Below are positions 14,827 to 22,668 of a DNA stretch of 64,000 nt, piece by piece. The notes under the pieces were generated by a model, which searched no databases, was not told the origin of the DNA, and worked only from the letters and a program-made list of their open reading frames with translations. Each line of letters opens with the position of its first letter. Positions within the stretch are counted from its first letter, which is position 1. The position numbers and the translations under genes are program-made. This DNA is from Saccharospirillum salsuginis (GTDB taxonomy: Bacteria; Pseudomonadota; Gammaproteobacteria; Pseudomonadales; Natronospirillaceae), in NCBI RefSeq assembly GCF_014651855.1, contig NZ_BMXR01000003.1:1-64000 (forward strand), read 5' to 3'.

Positions 14827-15822
14827 TCAAATGGTCCCTCCCACCTCGATCCGATAGCCGAGATCGATAGCCGTTTCTTTGACCGCCTGTCCCTGCAATC
14901 GCTGCAACAACTCCCGCGCCGCGCGTTCGCCGACGGCTTCACGCGGAGTGACCACGCTGGCCAGCCTCGGTGCCATGACCTGGCCGACGTCGTGGCCGTG
15001 GAAACCGGCGATCGCCATCTGCCCGGGAACGGTGACGCCGCGTCGCAGGCATTCGAAATAGGCGCCGACGGCGACGTCGTCGTTGGTGCAGAACAGGCCA
15101 TCGGCCTCGGGATGGTGTTCCAGAATTTCGTCCATCAGGGTGGCGCCGACACTGTAGGAGGACCGTTCGGAGCGTCGCAGTGTCTGCGGTGTCAGACCCG
15201 CCTCGGTCATGGCCCGGTTGTAACCTTCCTGGCGTTGCAGGGTCCGGGCGTCGAGTCGCACGGCGAGGTAGAGGATGTGCCGGCGACCGCGTTCGATCAT
15301 GGTGCGCACCATCTCGTAGGCGGCTTCGACGTTGTCGAAACCGACCGCTTGGTGGATGGCGTGGCTGTGGGTATCCATGATTTCGACGGTAGGAATGCCG
15401 GCGGTTTCCAGCATGCGCAAGGTGCGTTCGGTGTGCTGGCTTTCGGACAGGATGACGCCGTCGACGTTGTAGCTGAGCAGGGATGCCAGGCTGCGTTCTT
15501 CCAGCTCCTGGCTGTAGCCGTAGTGCGCCAGCATCAGGTGGTAACCGAGCGGTTCGGTCACGGTTTCGATGCCCTTGATGACGTCGGCGAAGACCTGGTT
15601 GGTCAGCGACGGCAGCAGGACACCGATGGCGCGACTGGTCGACTTGGACAGGATGTCGGGTCCGCGGTTGGGAATATAGCCAAGCTGTTCGGCCACCTCG
15701 AAGATGCGTTCGCGCAAGCCTTCGGAGACCGTTTCCGGGTCGCGCAGACACCGGCTGACGGTCATCTTGGTGGCGCCGACCTGGTCGGCGATGTCCTGCA
15801 GGGTGGGGCGTCGTTTTTTCAC
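14827..15822 (-). CDS. gntR: LacI family regulator of the gluconate operon (GntR-like)
   Basis: A 331-residue LacI-family repressor. The helix-turn-helix covers residues about 5-30 (T-L-Q-D-I-A-D-Q-V-G-A-T-K-M-T-V-S-R), the hinge follows near 50-60, and the rest is a sugar-binding periplasmic-type domain. GTG 15822 was chosen because GGAG is well spaced before it and the family starts there; the longer ORF would begin inside a repeat. It is the last gene of the dctPQM-gntK unit. Two GntR-like operators upstream of dctP suggest that it represses this operon and is relieved by gluconate or a related acid. The symbol is by analogy. Confidence 0.85.
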   Translation of the reverse strand: MKKRRPTLQDIADQVGATKMTVSRCLRDPETVSEGLRERIFEVAEQLGYIPNRGPDILSKSTSRAIGVLLPSLTNQVFADVIKGIETVTEPLGYHLMLAHYGYSQELEERSLASLLSYNVDGVILSESQHTERTLRMLETAGIPTVEIMDTHSHAIHQAVGFDNVEAAYEMVRTMIERGRRHILYLAVRLDARTLQRQEGYNRAMTEAGLTPQTLRRSERSSYSVGATLMDEILEHHPEADGLFCTNDDVAVGAYFECLRRGVTVPGQMAIAGFHGHDVGQVMAPRLASVVTPREAVGERAARELLQRLQGQAVKETAIDLGYRIEVGGTI

Positions 15823-15927
15823 ACGTCTCCGAACGTTTTCCTGATACAACCGCTCGCTATCATACAGGGTGTGGGCGTTGGGTGCTTTGGGGGCAGTGGA
15901 AATATCGGCGGTTTGTTTGCTTCCCCC

Positions 15928-15980
15928 GGTGGGCGGTGCCCACCCTACGGTCACGTCGAGTAGGGTGGGCACCGCCCACC
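15928..15980. repeat. Family A inverted pair of GGGTGGGC palindromes
   Basis: GGTGGGCGGTGCCCACCCTA (15928-15947) and its exact reverse complement (15961-15980) are separated by 13 nt. The pair lies between the regulator and gluconokinase genes. Confidence 0.9.
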
Positions 15981-16003
15981 AATAACCGAGCCTCGGGGTC
16001 CGA

Positions 16004-16522
16004 CTATCGTCTCGGATTGGTCCGATTCAATCCTTTATACACTGCTGCCAAGCATTGGGTTAGGACTTGTTCGGCGGACTGCCGGATGTCGATGCGGATC
16101 GCTTCGTCGTCGCTCGGGGGTTCGAGCTGGGCGAACTGGCTTTCGAGCATGGCGCGGCCGTTGAAATAGTGGTCCTCGCGGCGGTCGAGCCGTTCCCAGA
16201 TGGTGTCGATGTCGCCGTCCAGGTACAAAAAAGTCAGGTCCGGTCGCGCCCGGCGCAGCCGGTCCCTGTAGGCGCGACGCAGAGCGGAGCAGGCCAGGAC
16301 CAGGCCGTCGTGGCGTTCGATCAGGCCGGCCAGGTCGGTCAGCCAGCCCTCCCGGTCGGCATCCGACAGCGGGATGCCGTTCGCCATCTTGCGCACATTG
16401 GCCGGGCTGTGAAAGTCGTCGGCGTCGTAAAACGGCTGGCCCAGCCGGTCCGCCAGCTGGGCGCCGATCAGGCTTTTGCCGCTGCCGGAGACGCCCATAA
16501 CCACGATACTGTTCGAGTTCAT
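16004..16522 (-). CDS. gntK: Gluconokinase
   Basis: A 172-residue thermoresistant-type gluconokinase that phosphorylates gluconate to 6-phosphogluconate. The P-loop is G-V-S-G-S-G-K-S (residues 10-17), followed by F-Y-D-A-D-D-F-H-S and A-C-S-A-L-R-R-A-Y-R, all typical of GntK. Length is normal. It is 14 nt downstream of the TRAP permease gene and upstream of the LacI-type regulator, so uptake and first phosphorylation are encoded together. 6-phosphogluconate would enter the Entner-Doudoroff or pentose phosphate pathway. Confidence 0.93.
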   Translation of the reverse strand: MNSNSIVVMGVSGSGKSLIGAQLADRLGQPFYDADDFHSPANVRKMANGIPLSDADREGWLTDLAGLIERHDGLVLACSALRRAYRDRLRRARPDLTFLYLDGDIDTIWERLDRREDHYFNGRAMLESQFAQLEPPSDDEAIRIDIRQSAEQVLTQCLAAVYKGLNRTNPRR

Positions 16523-16536
16523 TCATTCCATCCTTG

Positions 16537-17856
16537 TTATTGCCACCAGAGCGCCAGTTGCGGAAAGGCGATCAACAGCGCCAGAGCGACCAGTTGAAGC
16601 CCGATGAACGGCAACAGCGAACGGAAGATCTCGCCCAGGGAGATGTCTTTGGGCGCGACCGATTTCAGATAGAAGGCGGCCGGACCGAACGGTGGCGACA
16701 GGAAGGACACCTGCATGTTCATGCAGAACACCACGCCGAACCAGATCGGGTCGTAACCCAGTTCCTTCACGATGGGCACGAAGATCGGCATGGTCAGCAG
16801 GGCGACGCCGACCCAGTCGAGAAACATGCCCAGCACCAGCAGGATCAGCATCATGAACAGGATGGTGGCGAGACCGTGGCCGCCGCTGACGGCGAAGACG
16901 GTGTCGCGCACGAATTCGATGCCGCCCATCAGGTTGTAGACGCCCACCAGGGCGGTGGCGCCGATGCCGATCCAGATGATCATGCCGCAGGTCCGCAAAG
17001 TGGTGATGCAGGCCTTGCGGATCATGGCGTAATTCAGTTCACCGCGAATCAGGGTACTCAATGCGATGCCGAGTACCCCCAAGGCCGAGGCTTCGGTCAC
17101 CGAGGCGACGCCGGTGTAGATGCTGCCCAGTACGACCATGACGGACAGGACCGGGAAGAACAGCGCCTTGAAGAAATTGGGCGCCGGGGTGTCGTCTTCG
17201 TCGGCCTGATCGGACGGCAATGGCGCCATCGACGGGTTCAGATGCGCCCGGGTCAACACATAGCCCATGTAGAGCAATGCCAGAATCAGGGCCGGCAGGA
17301 ACGCGCCCTTGAACAGTTCGCCGATGGACACGTTGGCGGTCAAACCATAGATGATCAGCACGATGCTCGGCGGCAACATGGTGCCCAGCGCGCCGCCGGC
17401 GCAGGTGGTGCCGATGGCCAGACGCCGGTCGTAACCCAGACGCAGCATTTGCGGCAGGGCGAGAATGCCGAGCAGGACGGTTTCGCCGCCGATCACACCG
17501 GACATGGAGGCGAGAATGACCGCAACCACCAGCGTCTGAATGGCGACGCCGCCACGCAGCTTGCGACCGAGCCGGCTCATGGCGTCGAACAGGTCGCGGG
17601 CGATGCCCGAATGGTCGAGCAGCGCCGCCATCAACACGAACATGGGCACGGCCAGGAAGACGTAACTGCCGATGAAACTGTAGAGCCGGCTGCTGACGAT
17701 GCCGAGCGCGTTCGGGCCGAACCAGCCCAGCGCGAACACCAGGGCGACAAAGCCGGTGACAAAGGCGAGCTGCATGCCGGTCAGCAACAGACCGATCATC
17801 AGCGCCAGCATCAACAGGCTGCCCCAGGCGATGCCGATCGAGGACAATTCAAACAT
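16537..17856 (-). CDS. TRAP transporter large permease (DctM)
   Basis: A 439-residue DctM-type protein with about 12-13 transmembrane helices. It has the family's conserved segments G-G-A-L-G-T-M-L-P-P-S-I-V-L-I-I-Y-G and G-V-V-F-C-M-N-M-Q. It is the main sodium-coupled channel subunit of a TRAP system. Its ATG shares one base with the stop of the DctQ gene (TGATG), which indicates translational coupling. The adjacent gluconokinase suggests that the substrate is gluconate or a related sugar acid. Confidence 0.93.
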   Translation of the reverse strand: MFELSSIGIAWGSLLMLALMIGLLLTGMQLAFVTGFVALVFALGWFGPNALGIVSSRLYSFIGSYVFLAVPMFVLMAALLDHSGIARDLFDAMSRLGRKLRGGVAIQTLVVAVILASMSGVIGGETVLLGILALPQMLRLGYDRRLAIGTTCAGGALGTMLPPSIVLIIYGLTANVSIGELFKGAFLPALILALLYMGYVLTRAHLNPSMAPLPSDQADEDDTPAPNFFKALFFPVLSVMVVLGSIYTGVASVTEASALGVLGIALSTLIRGELNYAMIRKACITTLRTCGMIIWIGIGATALVGVYNLMGGIEFVRDTVFAVSGGHGLATILFMMLILLVLGMFLDWVGVALLTMPIFVPIVKELGYDPIWFGVVFCMNMQVSFLSPPFGPAAFYLKSVAPKDISLGEIFRSLLPFIGLQLVALALLIAFPQLALWWQ

Positions 17857-18410
17857 CAGGCCTTCCTCAACAGTCGGATATCCCGCACCAGATGCAGGAT
17901 GAATTGCACGGTCATGACCACGAAGGCCACCAGGATCAGCACCTTGATGTACGCCGGAAACGGCGGGTTCCAGGCCGAGCCGGACGTCTCGAAACGGATG
18001 TCGCCCCAGGGCGCCAGCACTGCCTTGCGTGCCATGGTCCAGCTGGCGAACAGCATCATGCCGCTGAAGGCGAGACCGAACAGGTGGTGCACGATGCGCA
18101 GCGCGGTGCGCGCCTTGTCCGAGACAGCGTCGTAAACCAGCACCACGCGAACATGACGATCGGTGGCGAGGGCGTACAGCCCGCCGAGAATGAACAACGC
18201 GCCGCCGAGAAAGGTGGCGGTTTCATGCACCCAGATGGTCGGATCGTCGAACAGATAGCGCCGGGCGATTTCGTAGCAGGACACCACGGCCACCAGCGCG
18301 AAGACCAGGCTGAGTTTCTGGCCCAGCCAGACAATGCCCCGGTCCAGGGCATTGCTCGCCCGTTCCGAGTCGATCTCGGACAGCGATTCCGGTGGATGGG
18401 ATTCGGTCAT
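17856..18410 (-). CDS. TRAP transporter small permease (DctQ)
   Basis: A 184-residue DctQ-type subunit with about four transmembrane helices and the conserved E-I-A-R-R-Y-L-F-D-D-P-T-I-W-V-H-E segment after the first helix. It is the membrane partner of DctM and assists in docking the substrate-binding protein. ATG 18410 has a GGGAG ribosome-binding site; the longer ORF start has none. It lies between dctP (76 nt) and dctM (overlap). The N-terminal cytoplasmic extension is about 30 residues. Confidence 0.9.
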   Translation of the reverse strand: MTESHPPESLSEIDSERASNALDRGIVWLGQKLSLVFALVAVVSCYEIARRYLFDDPTIWVHETATFLGGALFILGGLYALATDRHVRVVLVYDAVSDKARTALRIVHHLFGLAFSGMMLFASWTMARKAVLAPWGDIRFETSGSAWNPPFPAYIKVLILVAFVVMTVQFILHLVRDIRLLRKA

Positions 18411-18486
18411 GAGTATGCTCCCACACGTCGGATGGGACAGGAGGGGCAACGCCAGTGGCGTTGCGGTCTCCCATCCGTCATCCGTG

Positions 18487-19500
18487 TTACAGCAGGCCTT
18501 GGGATTCCAGGAAGGCGGTCACGGAGTCGTACACCTTCTGGGCGTTGGGGGACTGTTCCGCATAGGCTTCCCACTGGGTGCGGGCAATGGCGCGGAATTC
18601 CTTGCGTTCGGCATCGGACCAGTTGTGGATGGTGATATCCGGATTGGCCTGGGCCTCTTTCACCGCATCGACGTCCGCCATCGCCAGCTGGGTGCTGATG
18701 TCGTTGGCGAAATCACGCGCCGAGACCGTCAGGATGGCCTGAATGTCTTCCGGCAGTTCGTTCCATTCTTCCAGGTTCATCACCACTTCCAGCAACGGCA
18801 GGGAGTGGAAACCGGGATACACCGGGTGCGGGGCCACTTCATGCATACCGGCGGAATGGTTGGTGGAGAAGACGGTGTAGTCGGCCGCATCGATCACGCC
18901 CTTGCTCAGGCCGGTGAAAACTTCGGACCCGGGCAGGTTGACCGGAGAAGCCCCGGCCGCCGCGAAGACGGACTGCACCAAGCCTTCGGGGGCACGCAGC
19001 TTGAGGCCCTTGAGATCGTCGACACCATCGAGCGGTTTCTTCGACACGAAGGCTTCCAGACCCGTGGCGCCGCCACCGACGAACTTCACGCCATAGGGCT
19101 CATAGAGTTCGTTCATCAACTCATAGCCACCGCCGTAGTAAATGTAATCGATCAATTGGTCCGGGCTGGACCAGGCGCCGACGGTGTTGCCGATCAGGCC
19201 GAAAGCCGGATCCTTGCCGGAGAAATAGCCGGTCACCGAGATGTGGCCGTCGAGAATGCCCATTTCGATGGCATCCAGCGTTTCGGTGTGACTGACCACC
19301 GAGCCTACGGGCAGGATCTCGATCTCGACCCGACCGCCGCTCATGCGTTCGACACGCTCGGCCCATTGCTGTTTGATTTCGAAATTCTTGACCCCGGACG
19401 GGTCGGACGATTGGAATTTGAAGCTGTAGTCCGCCGCCTGGGCACCGAATGCCATGGCGGCACTGGCCAAACCGATAAGCCATGTCTGAGTCGTTTTCAT
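18487..19500 (-). CDS. TRAP transporter substrate-binding protein (DctP)
   Basis: A 337-residue periplasmic binding protein with a signal peptide (residues 1-24, ending A-Q-A). It has the DctP features, including L-K-G-L-K-L-R-A-P-E-G near residues 155-165, where the family arginine binds the substrate carboxylate, and the later G-F-H-S-L motif. ATG 19500 follows AGGAG; a longer start would precede the signal peptide. It is the first gene of the operon and lies directly downstream of two GntR-type operators. The predicted ligand, gluconate, is inferred from the gntK linkage. Confidence 0.92.
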   Translation of the reverse strand: MKTTQTWLIGLASAAMAFGAQAADYSFKFQSSDPSGVKNFEIKQQWAERVERMSGGRVEIEILPVGSVVSHTETLDAIEMGILDGHISVTGYFSGKDPAFGLIGNTVGAWSSPDQLIDYIYYGGGYELMNELYEPYGVKFVGGGATGLEAFVSKKPLDGVDDLKGLKLRAPEGLVQSVFAAAGASPVNLPGSEVFTGLSKGVIDAADYTVFSTNHSAGMHEVAPHPVYPGFHSLPLLEVVMNLEEWNELPEDIQAILTVSARDFANDISTQLAMADVDAVKEAQANPDITIHNWSDAERKEFRAIARTQWEAYAEQSPNAQKVYDSVTAFLESQGLL

Positions 19501-19550
19501 CACTGTCTCCTGCGCGTTCTTTGTTGTTGTGGTGCGGTTGATATGAAACG

Positions 19551-19556
19551 AGTATA
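19551..19556 (-). promoter_or_regulatory. Candidate -10 element of the gluconate operon
   Basis: TATACT reads on the minus strand about 50 nt before the dctP start. The first operator begins 9 nt upstream of it and would cover the spacer and -35 region, consistent with repression by the LacI-type regulator. A convincing -35 is not visible. Confidence 0.45.
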
Positions 19557-19564
19557 CCGCAAAA

Positions 19565-19576
19565 GTTACCGGTAAC
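19565..19576. promoter_or_regulatory. GntR-type operator 1
   Basis: The 12-nt palindrome GTTACCGGTAAC, extended on one side to match ATGTTACCGGTAAC-like sites, fits the known E. coli GntR operator form ATGTTA-N4-TAACAT. Confidence 0.8.
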
Positions 19577-19588
19577 ATAGCCAATGAT

Positions 19589-19600
19589 GTTACCGGTAAC
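19589..19600. promoter_or_regulatory. GntR-type operator 2
   Basis: A second exact GTTACCGGTAAC lies 24 nt from the first, centre to centre. Both occupy the intergenic region shared by dctP and the divergent gene at 19733. Confidence 0.8.
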
Positions 19601-19693
19601 TTTTTGGAGTCTACCGAAGCGATTTCAGACTGACAAGGGTCCGGATGACAAATTCACATGTAAAAAATGCATCCAATCGTGTATCTGTGTCGT

Positions 19694-19710
19694 TTAGGTA
19701 ATGAACCTAA
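19694..19710. promoter_or_regulatory. Inverted repeat before the secreted-protein gene
   Basis: The arms TTAGGT and ACCTAA are separated by 5 nt and lie about 25-40 nt before the start at 19733. It could be an operator or the base of a small hairpin. The regulator is unknown. Confidence 0.35.
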
Positions 19711-19732
19711 CAACAATCACGGAGACACACGG

Positions 19733-20371
19733 ATGAAACTCGTTCCCACCCTGGGCGTCCTGATCGCCCTCAGTGCCGCCGTCCAGGCCGAATCGACGAT
19801 GAACGTCGCCCACATGCACCTTGATCACGTTGGCACCGAATGGCCGGAAACGCCCAACCAGCTCGGACTGCTGACCACCGCGATAAACGAAGCCACTGTC
19901 GCGGAAACCCACATGACCCTCGCGCTCGACCACGGCGGCAACCTGGATACGCTGAAACAGCACGTCGGCCACGTGATTCACGCGCTCGATCCCGAGGAAC
20001 AGGCCAGTGGGCCGGGTGCCGGTTTTGGTGTGATCGAAGGGACCGACGGCGCCGAGAAACACATGCTCTATGCCGCCCAATCCCCCGGCGCCTCGGACAA
20101 CATCATCAACAACAACCTGTCGGTGCGTAACCCGTTGAAAAACGCCGAATCGCTGGCCAAAAAAGCGGTACGGCGTGGCAAGGCGGTGCTCGAAGCCGAC
20201 TCCGTGGCCGGCGCGGAGGAAGATCTTCAGGCCATGGCCTGGTTGGTGAACGCCATGATCCACGGCATCGACGAAAACGGCGACGGCGTGATCAACGCGG
20301 ACAAGACCGAAGGCGGATTGAACATCGCCCGCGAGCAACTGGCCGAGATCCGGGAAGCCGAGGGTTTGTAG
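19733..20371 (+). CDS. Secreted protein of unknown function, EF-hand-like C-terminus
   Basis: A 212-residue protein with a signal peptide (about residues 1-20, ending V-Q-A). The body is helical, with several His residues in the first half (H-M-H-L-D-H-V-G), a conserved-looking L-D-H-G-G-N-L-D segment, and D-E-N-G-D-G-V-I-N near residue 182. That last stretch has the Asp/Asn pattern of a calcium-binding EF-hand loop. I recognise no family. ATG 19733 was chosen because the signal peptide begins there and GGAG lies 8 nt upstream. It is divergent from the gluconate operon and could respond to the same operators. A family A repeat follows the stop. Confidence 0.7.
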   Translation: MKLVPTLGVLIALSAAVQAESTMNVAHMHLDHVGTEWPETPNQLGLLTTAINEATVAETHMTLALDHGGNLDTLKQHVGHVIHALDPEEQASGPGAGFGVIEGTDGAEKHMLYAAQSPGASDNIINNNLSVRNPLKNAESLAKKAVRRGKAVLEADSVAGAEEDLQAMAWLVNAMIHGIDENGDGVINADKTEGGLNIAREQLAEIREAEGL

Positions 20372-20474
20372 GGTAGGTCGGCACGTCTGGTGAGGCTCGG
20401 TAATCTCCCCCGGTGGGCGTTGCCCACCCTACAGGGATTGACGCCGCGGGCTCGTAGGGTGGGCACCGCCCACC
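20369..20474. repeat. Family A repeat cluster
   Basis: Variant A' (GTAGGGTAGGTCGG) starts near 20369. It is followed by GGTGGGCGTTGCCCACCCTA (20412-20431) and the opposed copy TAGGGTGGGCACCGCCCACC (20455-20474). The pair repeats the arrangement at 15928. Confidence 0.85.
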
Positions 20475-20569
20475 ATTGGTATGAGACCGCAACGGCCGAC
20501 CATTGGCTATTTTTCAAATTCGGGTGGTTGAATGACACCCCGATGGTGGCCAATGCCCACCCGGAGCCG

Positions 20570-21568
20570 TCACTCGAATGGGTACTTCAACCCCCAATCG
20601 GCCCGCATCTTATCCATCACCGCCATGATCGCCCGGCTCTCGTCCAACGGGATCACCGGGCTTTCGGTCTCGCCGGCGCGCAGACAGCGGGCCACCTCGG
20701 CGACTTCGTAAACAAAGCCGTTTTCCTCATGCATGTAGGGGTGAGAGGTACTGTCAAGAATCTCGTTGGTGCCGTCGTGGCGGTGGTGGATGAATTCCGG
20801 GCCAGACTGGAAATTGGGGTACTCGATGTAACCCTCGCTGCCGTAGACCATGACCTCCTGCTTCATCTTCAGGTTGAAACTGGTCGAAATCACGGCCGTG
20901 GCACCGGACGGAAACCGGAACAGATAGCTGGCGATCTCATCCACCCCCCGGTCGCTGAACCGGCACATCGACTCGATCTCATTCGGCAGTTCACCGACGA
21001 GATAACACAGCAGTGAAATCGGATAGATGCCCATATCCAGCGTCACCCCACCGGCCAGTTCCGGATCCTTGATGCGCGGTGCGTAATGCGGGGGCGCGAA
21101 ACCGCCGAAGCTCGCCGTCAGGTGCTTCACCTCACCGACGATGCCCTCGCGCAATTGCTGTCGCAGCGCCCGCTGCGCCGGCAGAAACCGGGTCCAGATG
21201 GCTTCCATCAGAAACACCCCTTTGGCGCGCGCCTCGCTGATCAGGTCATCCGCCTCGGAAGCGTTCACGGTAAAAGGCTTCTCCATCAGGATCGGCTTGT
21301 TGTACGCCAGCGCCAAGCGGCCGTTATCATGGTGAAAGTTGTGGGTGGTGGCGATATAGACCACATCGATGTCATCGCGCTCCAGCAATGCTTCATAACT
21401 ATCATATGCATCGATATCATAGTTTTCGGCAAATGATCGAGCCTTGCCGGGTGTCCTTGAGGCGCAGGCCACCATTTGGCTGTCCGCATCGTAGCGGACG
21501 GCATCGGCCAGTTTATGGGCAATGTTGCCGGCACCGAGGATGCCCCAACGAATCGGTTGCTGTGTCAT
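20570..21568 (-). CDS. Gfo/Idh/MocA family oxidoreductase
   Basis: A 332-residue NAD(P)-dependent oxidoreductase. The Rossmann motif is G-I-L-G-A-G-N-I-A-H (residues 8-17), and the family signature M-E-K-P-F-T-V-N lies near residues 94-101. The C-terminal alpha/beta domain is complete. ATG 21568 was chosen because GGGAGG precedes it and the Rossmann strand starts immediately after it. Members oxidise or reduce sugars, inositol and related polyols; the substrate cannot be predicted. It is not obviously part of the gluconate operon, although it lies close and on the same strand. Confidence 0.9.
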   Translation of the reverse strand: MTQQPIRWGILGAGNIAHKLADAVRYDADSQMVACASRTPGKARSFAENYDIDAYDSYEALLERDDIDVVYIATTHNFHHDNGRLALAYNKPILMEKPFTVNASEADDLISEARAKGVFLMEAIWTRFLPAQRALRQQLREGIVGEVKHLTASFGGFAPPHYAPRIKDPELAGGVTLDMGIYPISLLCYLVGELPNEIESMCRFSDRGVDEIASYLFRFPSGATAVISTSFNLKMKQEVMVYGSEGYIEYPNFQSGPEFIHHRHDGTNEILDSTSHPYMHEENGFVYEVAEVARCLRAGETESPVIPLDESRAIMAVMDKMRADWGLKYPFE

Positions 21569-21696
21569 AATCCCCTCCCAATCCTGAAAACCGTGCGTAA
21601 ACGACCGCAAAAAAATGACCAATGGCCGTGCGCTGTCGGTTGCATTGTGTCAGTGTAAACCGCATTGATCGACTAGGATCAATGATAGAGGTACCC

Positions 21697-22035
21697 ATGA
21701 CCCGTCCGTTCATTTTGCTATCAAGGTTAAACACCATGTCACCCGTCATGCGCTTGCTGGCCGCCATCCTCGGCCTCGCCCTGCTCGTCTTTCTCTTCTG
21801 GATCGGGATGTTTGTCTTCCTGGCCTTCGCCGCCATCGGCGTGGGTCTGGCCGCGATCAACGCCATCAAGATGAAGCTGACCGGCCGCCCGCTCTTTGCC
21901 TCACGCTTCCAGAAAGCCTGGGAGGAACAGCAACGCCGCTACCAGCAACAACGCCCGGGCTCGTCCAACCGCTCAGACAGCGGTCGGGTCATCGAGGGCG
22001 AGGTTGTCGACAAAGACGACGACCACAAATCCTGA
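21697..22035 (+). CDS. Small membrane protein of unknown function
   Basis: A 112-residue protein with a long hydrophobic stretch (about residues 18-52), probably two closely spaced transmembrane helices. A basic, Gln-rich cytoplasmic tail ends in R-V-I-E-G-E-V-V-D-K-D-D-D. Similar short tails ending V-I-E-G-E-x occur in several uncharacterised gammaproteobacterial membrane proteins. AGAGG precedes ATG 21697; ATG 21736 is an alternative that would start directly before the hydrophobic segment. It is followed by the paired family C elements. Confidence 0.6.
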   Translation: MTRPFILLSRLNTMSPVMRLLAAILGLALLVFLFWIGMFVFLAFAAIGVGLAAINAIKMKLTGRPLFASRFQKAWEEQQRRYQQQRPGSSNRSDSGRVIEGEVVDKDDDHKS

Positions 22036-22072
22036 GTTACTCTGGTTCTGGATACTACTGTGGTACGGCCTT

Positions 22073-22217
22073 GGTGCCTGGGTTGAGTATTTTGCATATG
22101 GCCCGTACCAGGTGACGGGGTAGGCTCACTCGGGGTCGCCGTGAATACATCCATGTAGGCTAGACGGCAGCATCCATGCTGCCCACTTCCCCGATTGAGC
22201 CTACCCCGCCCCCTGGC
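22073..22217. repeat. Family C structured element, copy C1
   Basis: The core at about 22107-22217 folds into a long outer stem (CGGGGTAGGCTCA against TGAGCCTACCCCG, then CGGGG against CCCCG). It encloses two hairpins: TACATCCATGTA and GGCAGCATCCATGCTGCC. A left flank from 22073 (GGTGCCTGGGTTGAG) is shared with copy C2. Confidence 0.8.
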
Positions 22218-22450
22218 ACTCGCAGCAGTGCCAATTTCAACGTTCCATCCCTTCAAGTTCGGCATATTTATACGATGTTTGAGTAACCCGATGCGTAGAT
22301 CCAGTCCATCTGATAGTCCTTGCTACCATTCAACTTTGTTTTTCAACGGATACGATCTGGGGGGGGGTTGTGACCCTTCTAGATATCAGTCCAATTCAAT
22401 CAATACGTAAGCAGGGAATGGAGTAGCAGGCAATATTCTGAGTGACGGAT
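22218..22450. other. Spacer between elements C1 and C2
   Basis: 233 nt without a recognisable gene. It contains a run of nine G at 22359-22367, which may be prone to length variation. No ORF with a ribosome-binding site was found. Confidence 0.5.
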
Positions 22451-22588
22451 GCCTGGGGTGTCTTCACCGGGGGAGTCGACGGCATGGATGCCGTCGTCTA
22501 GCCCCCATGGATGGGTTCACGGCGACCCCGGGGAAGACACCCCAGGTAGCCGGCACGGGCCATCGGCAAAAATCTCAACCCAGGCACC
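22451..22588. repeat. Family C structured element, copy C2 (inverted)
   Basis: The outer 14-bp stem CCTGGGGTGTCTTC / GAAGACACCCCAGG (22452-22465 and 22533-22546) encloses ACGGCATGGATGCCGT and CCCATGGATGGG hairpins. The orientation is opposite to C1. The right flank (22549-22588) is the reverse complement of the C1 left flank with a few differences. Confidence 0.82.
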
Positions 22589-22625
22589 TAAGGCGGAGGC
22601 ACTGTAGACCCCCGAGGCACTGGTC

Positions 22626-22668
22626 AAAGAAGCCGGAGCTCCCGGGGTTATTCAGCCTCGGCGGCTTC
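22626..22668 (-). terminator. Probable tatC terminator overlapping its stop
   Basis: On the minus strand GAAGCCG pairs with CGGCTTC and is followed by TTT. The left arm lies within the last codons of tatC. Confidence 0.55.

Noticed and set aside
16534..18135. 533-codon ORF opposite the TRAP permease gene
   Set aside because: It is Gln/His/Asp-rich low-complexity translation antisense to the well-supported dctM and dctQ genes. GC-rich codon bias keeps this frame open.
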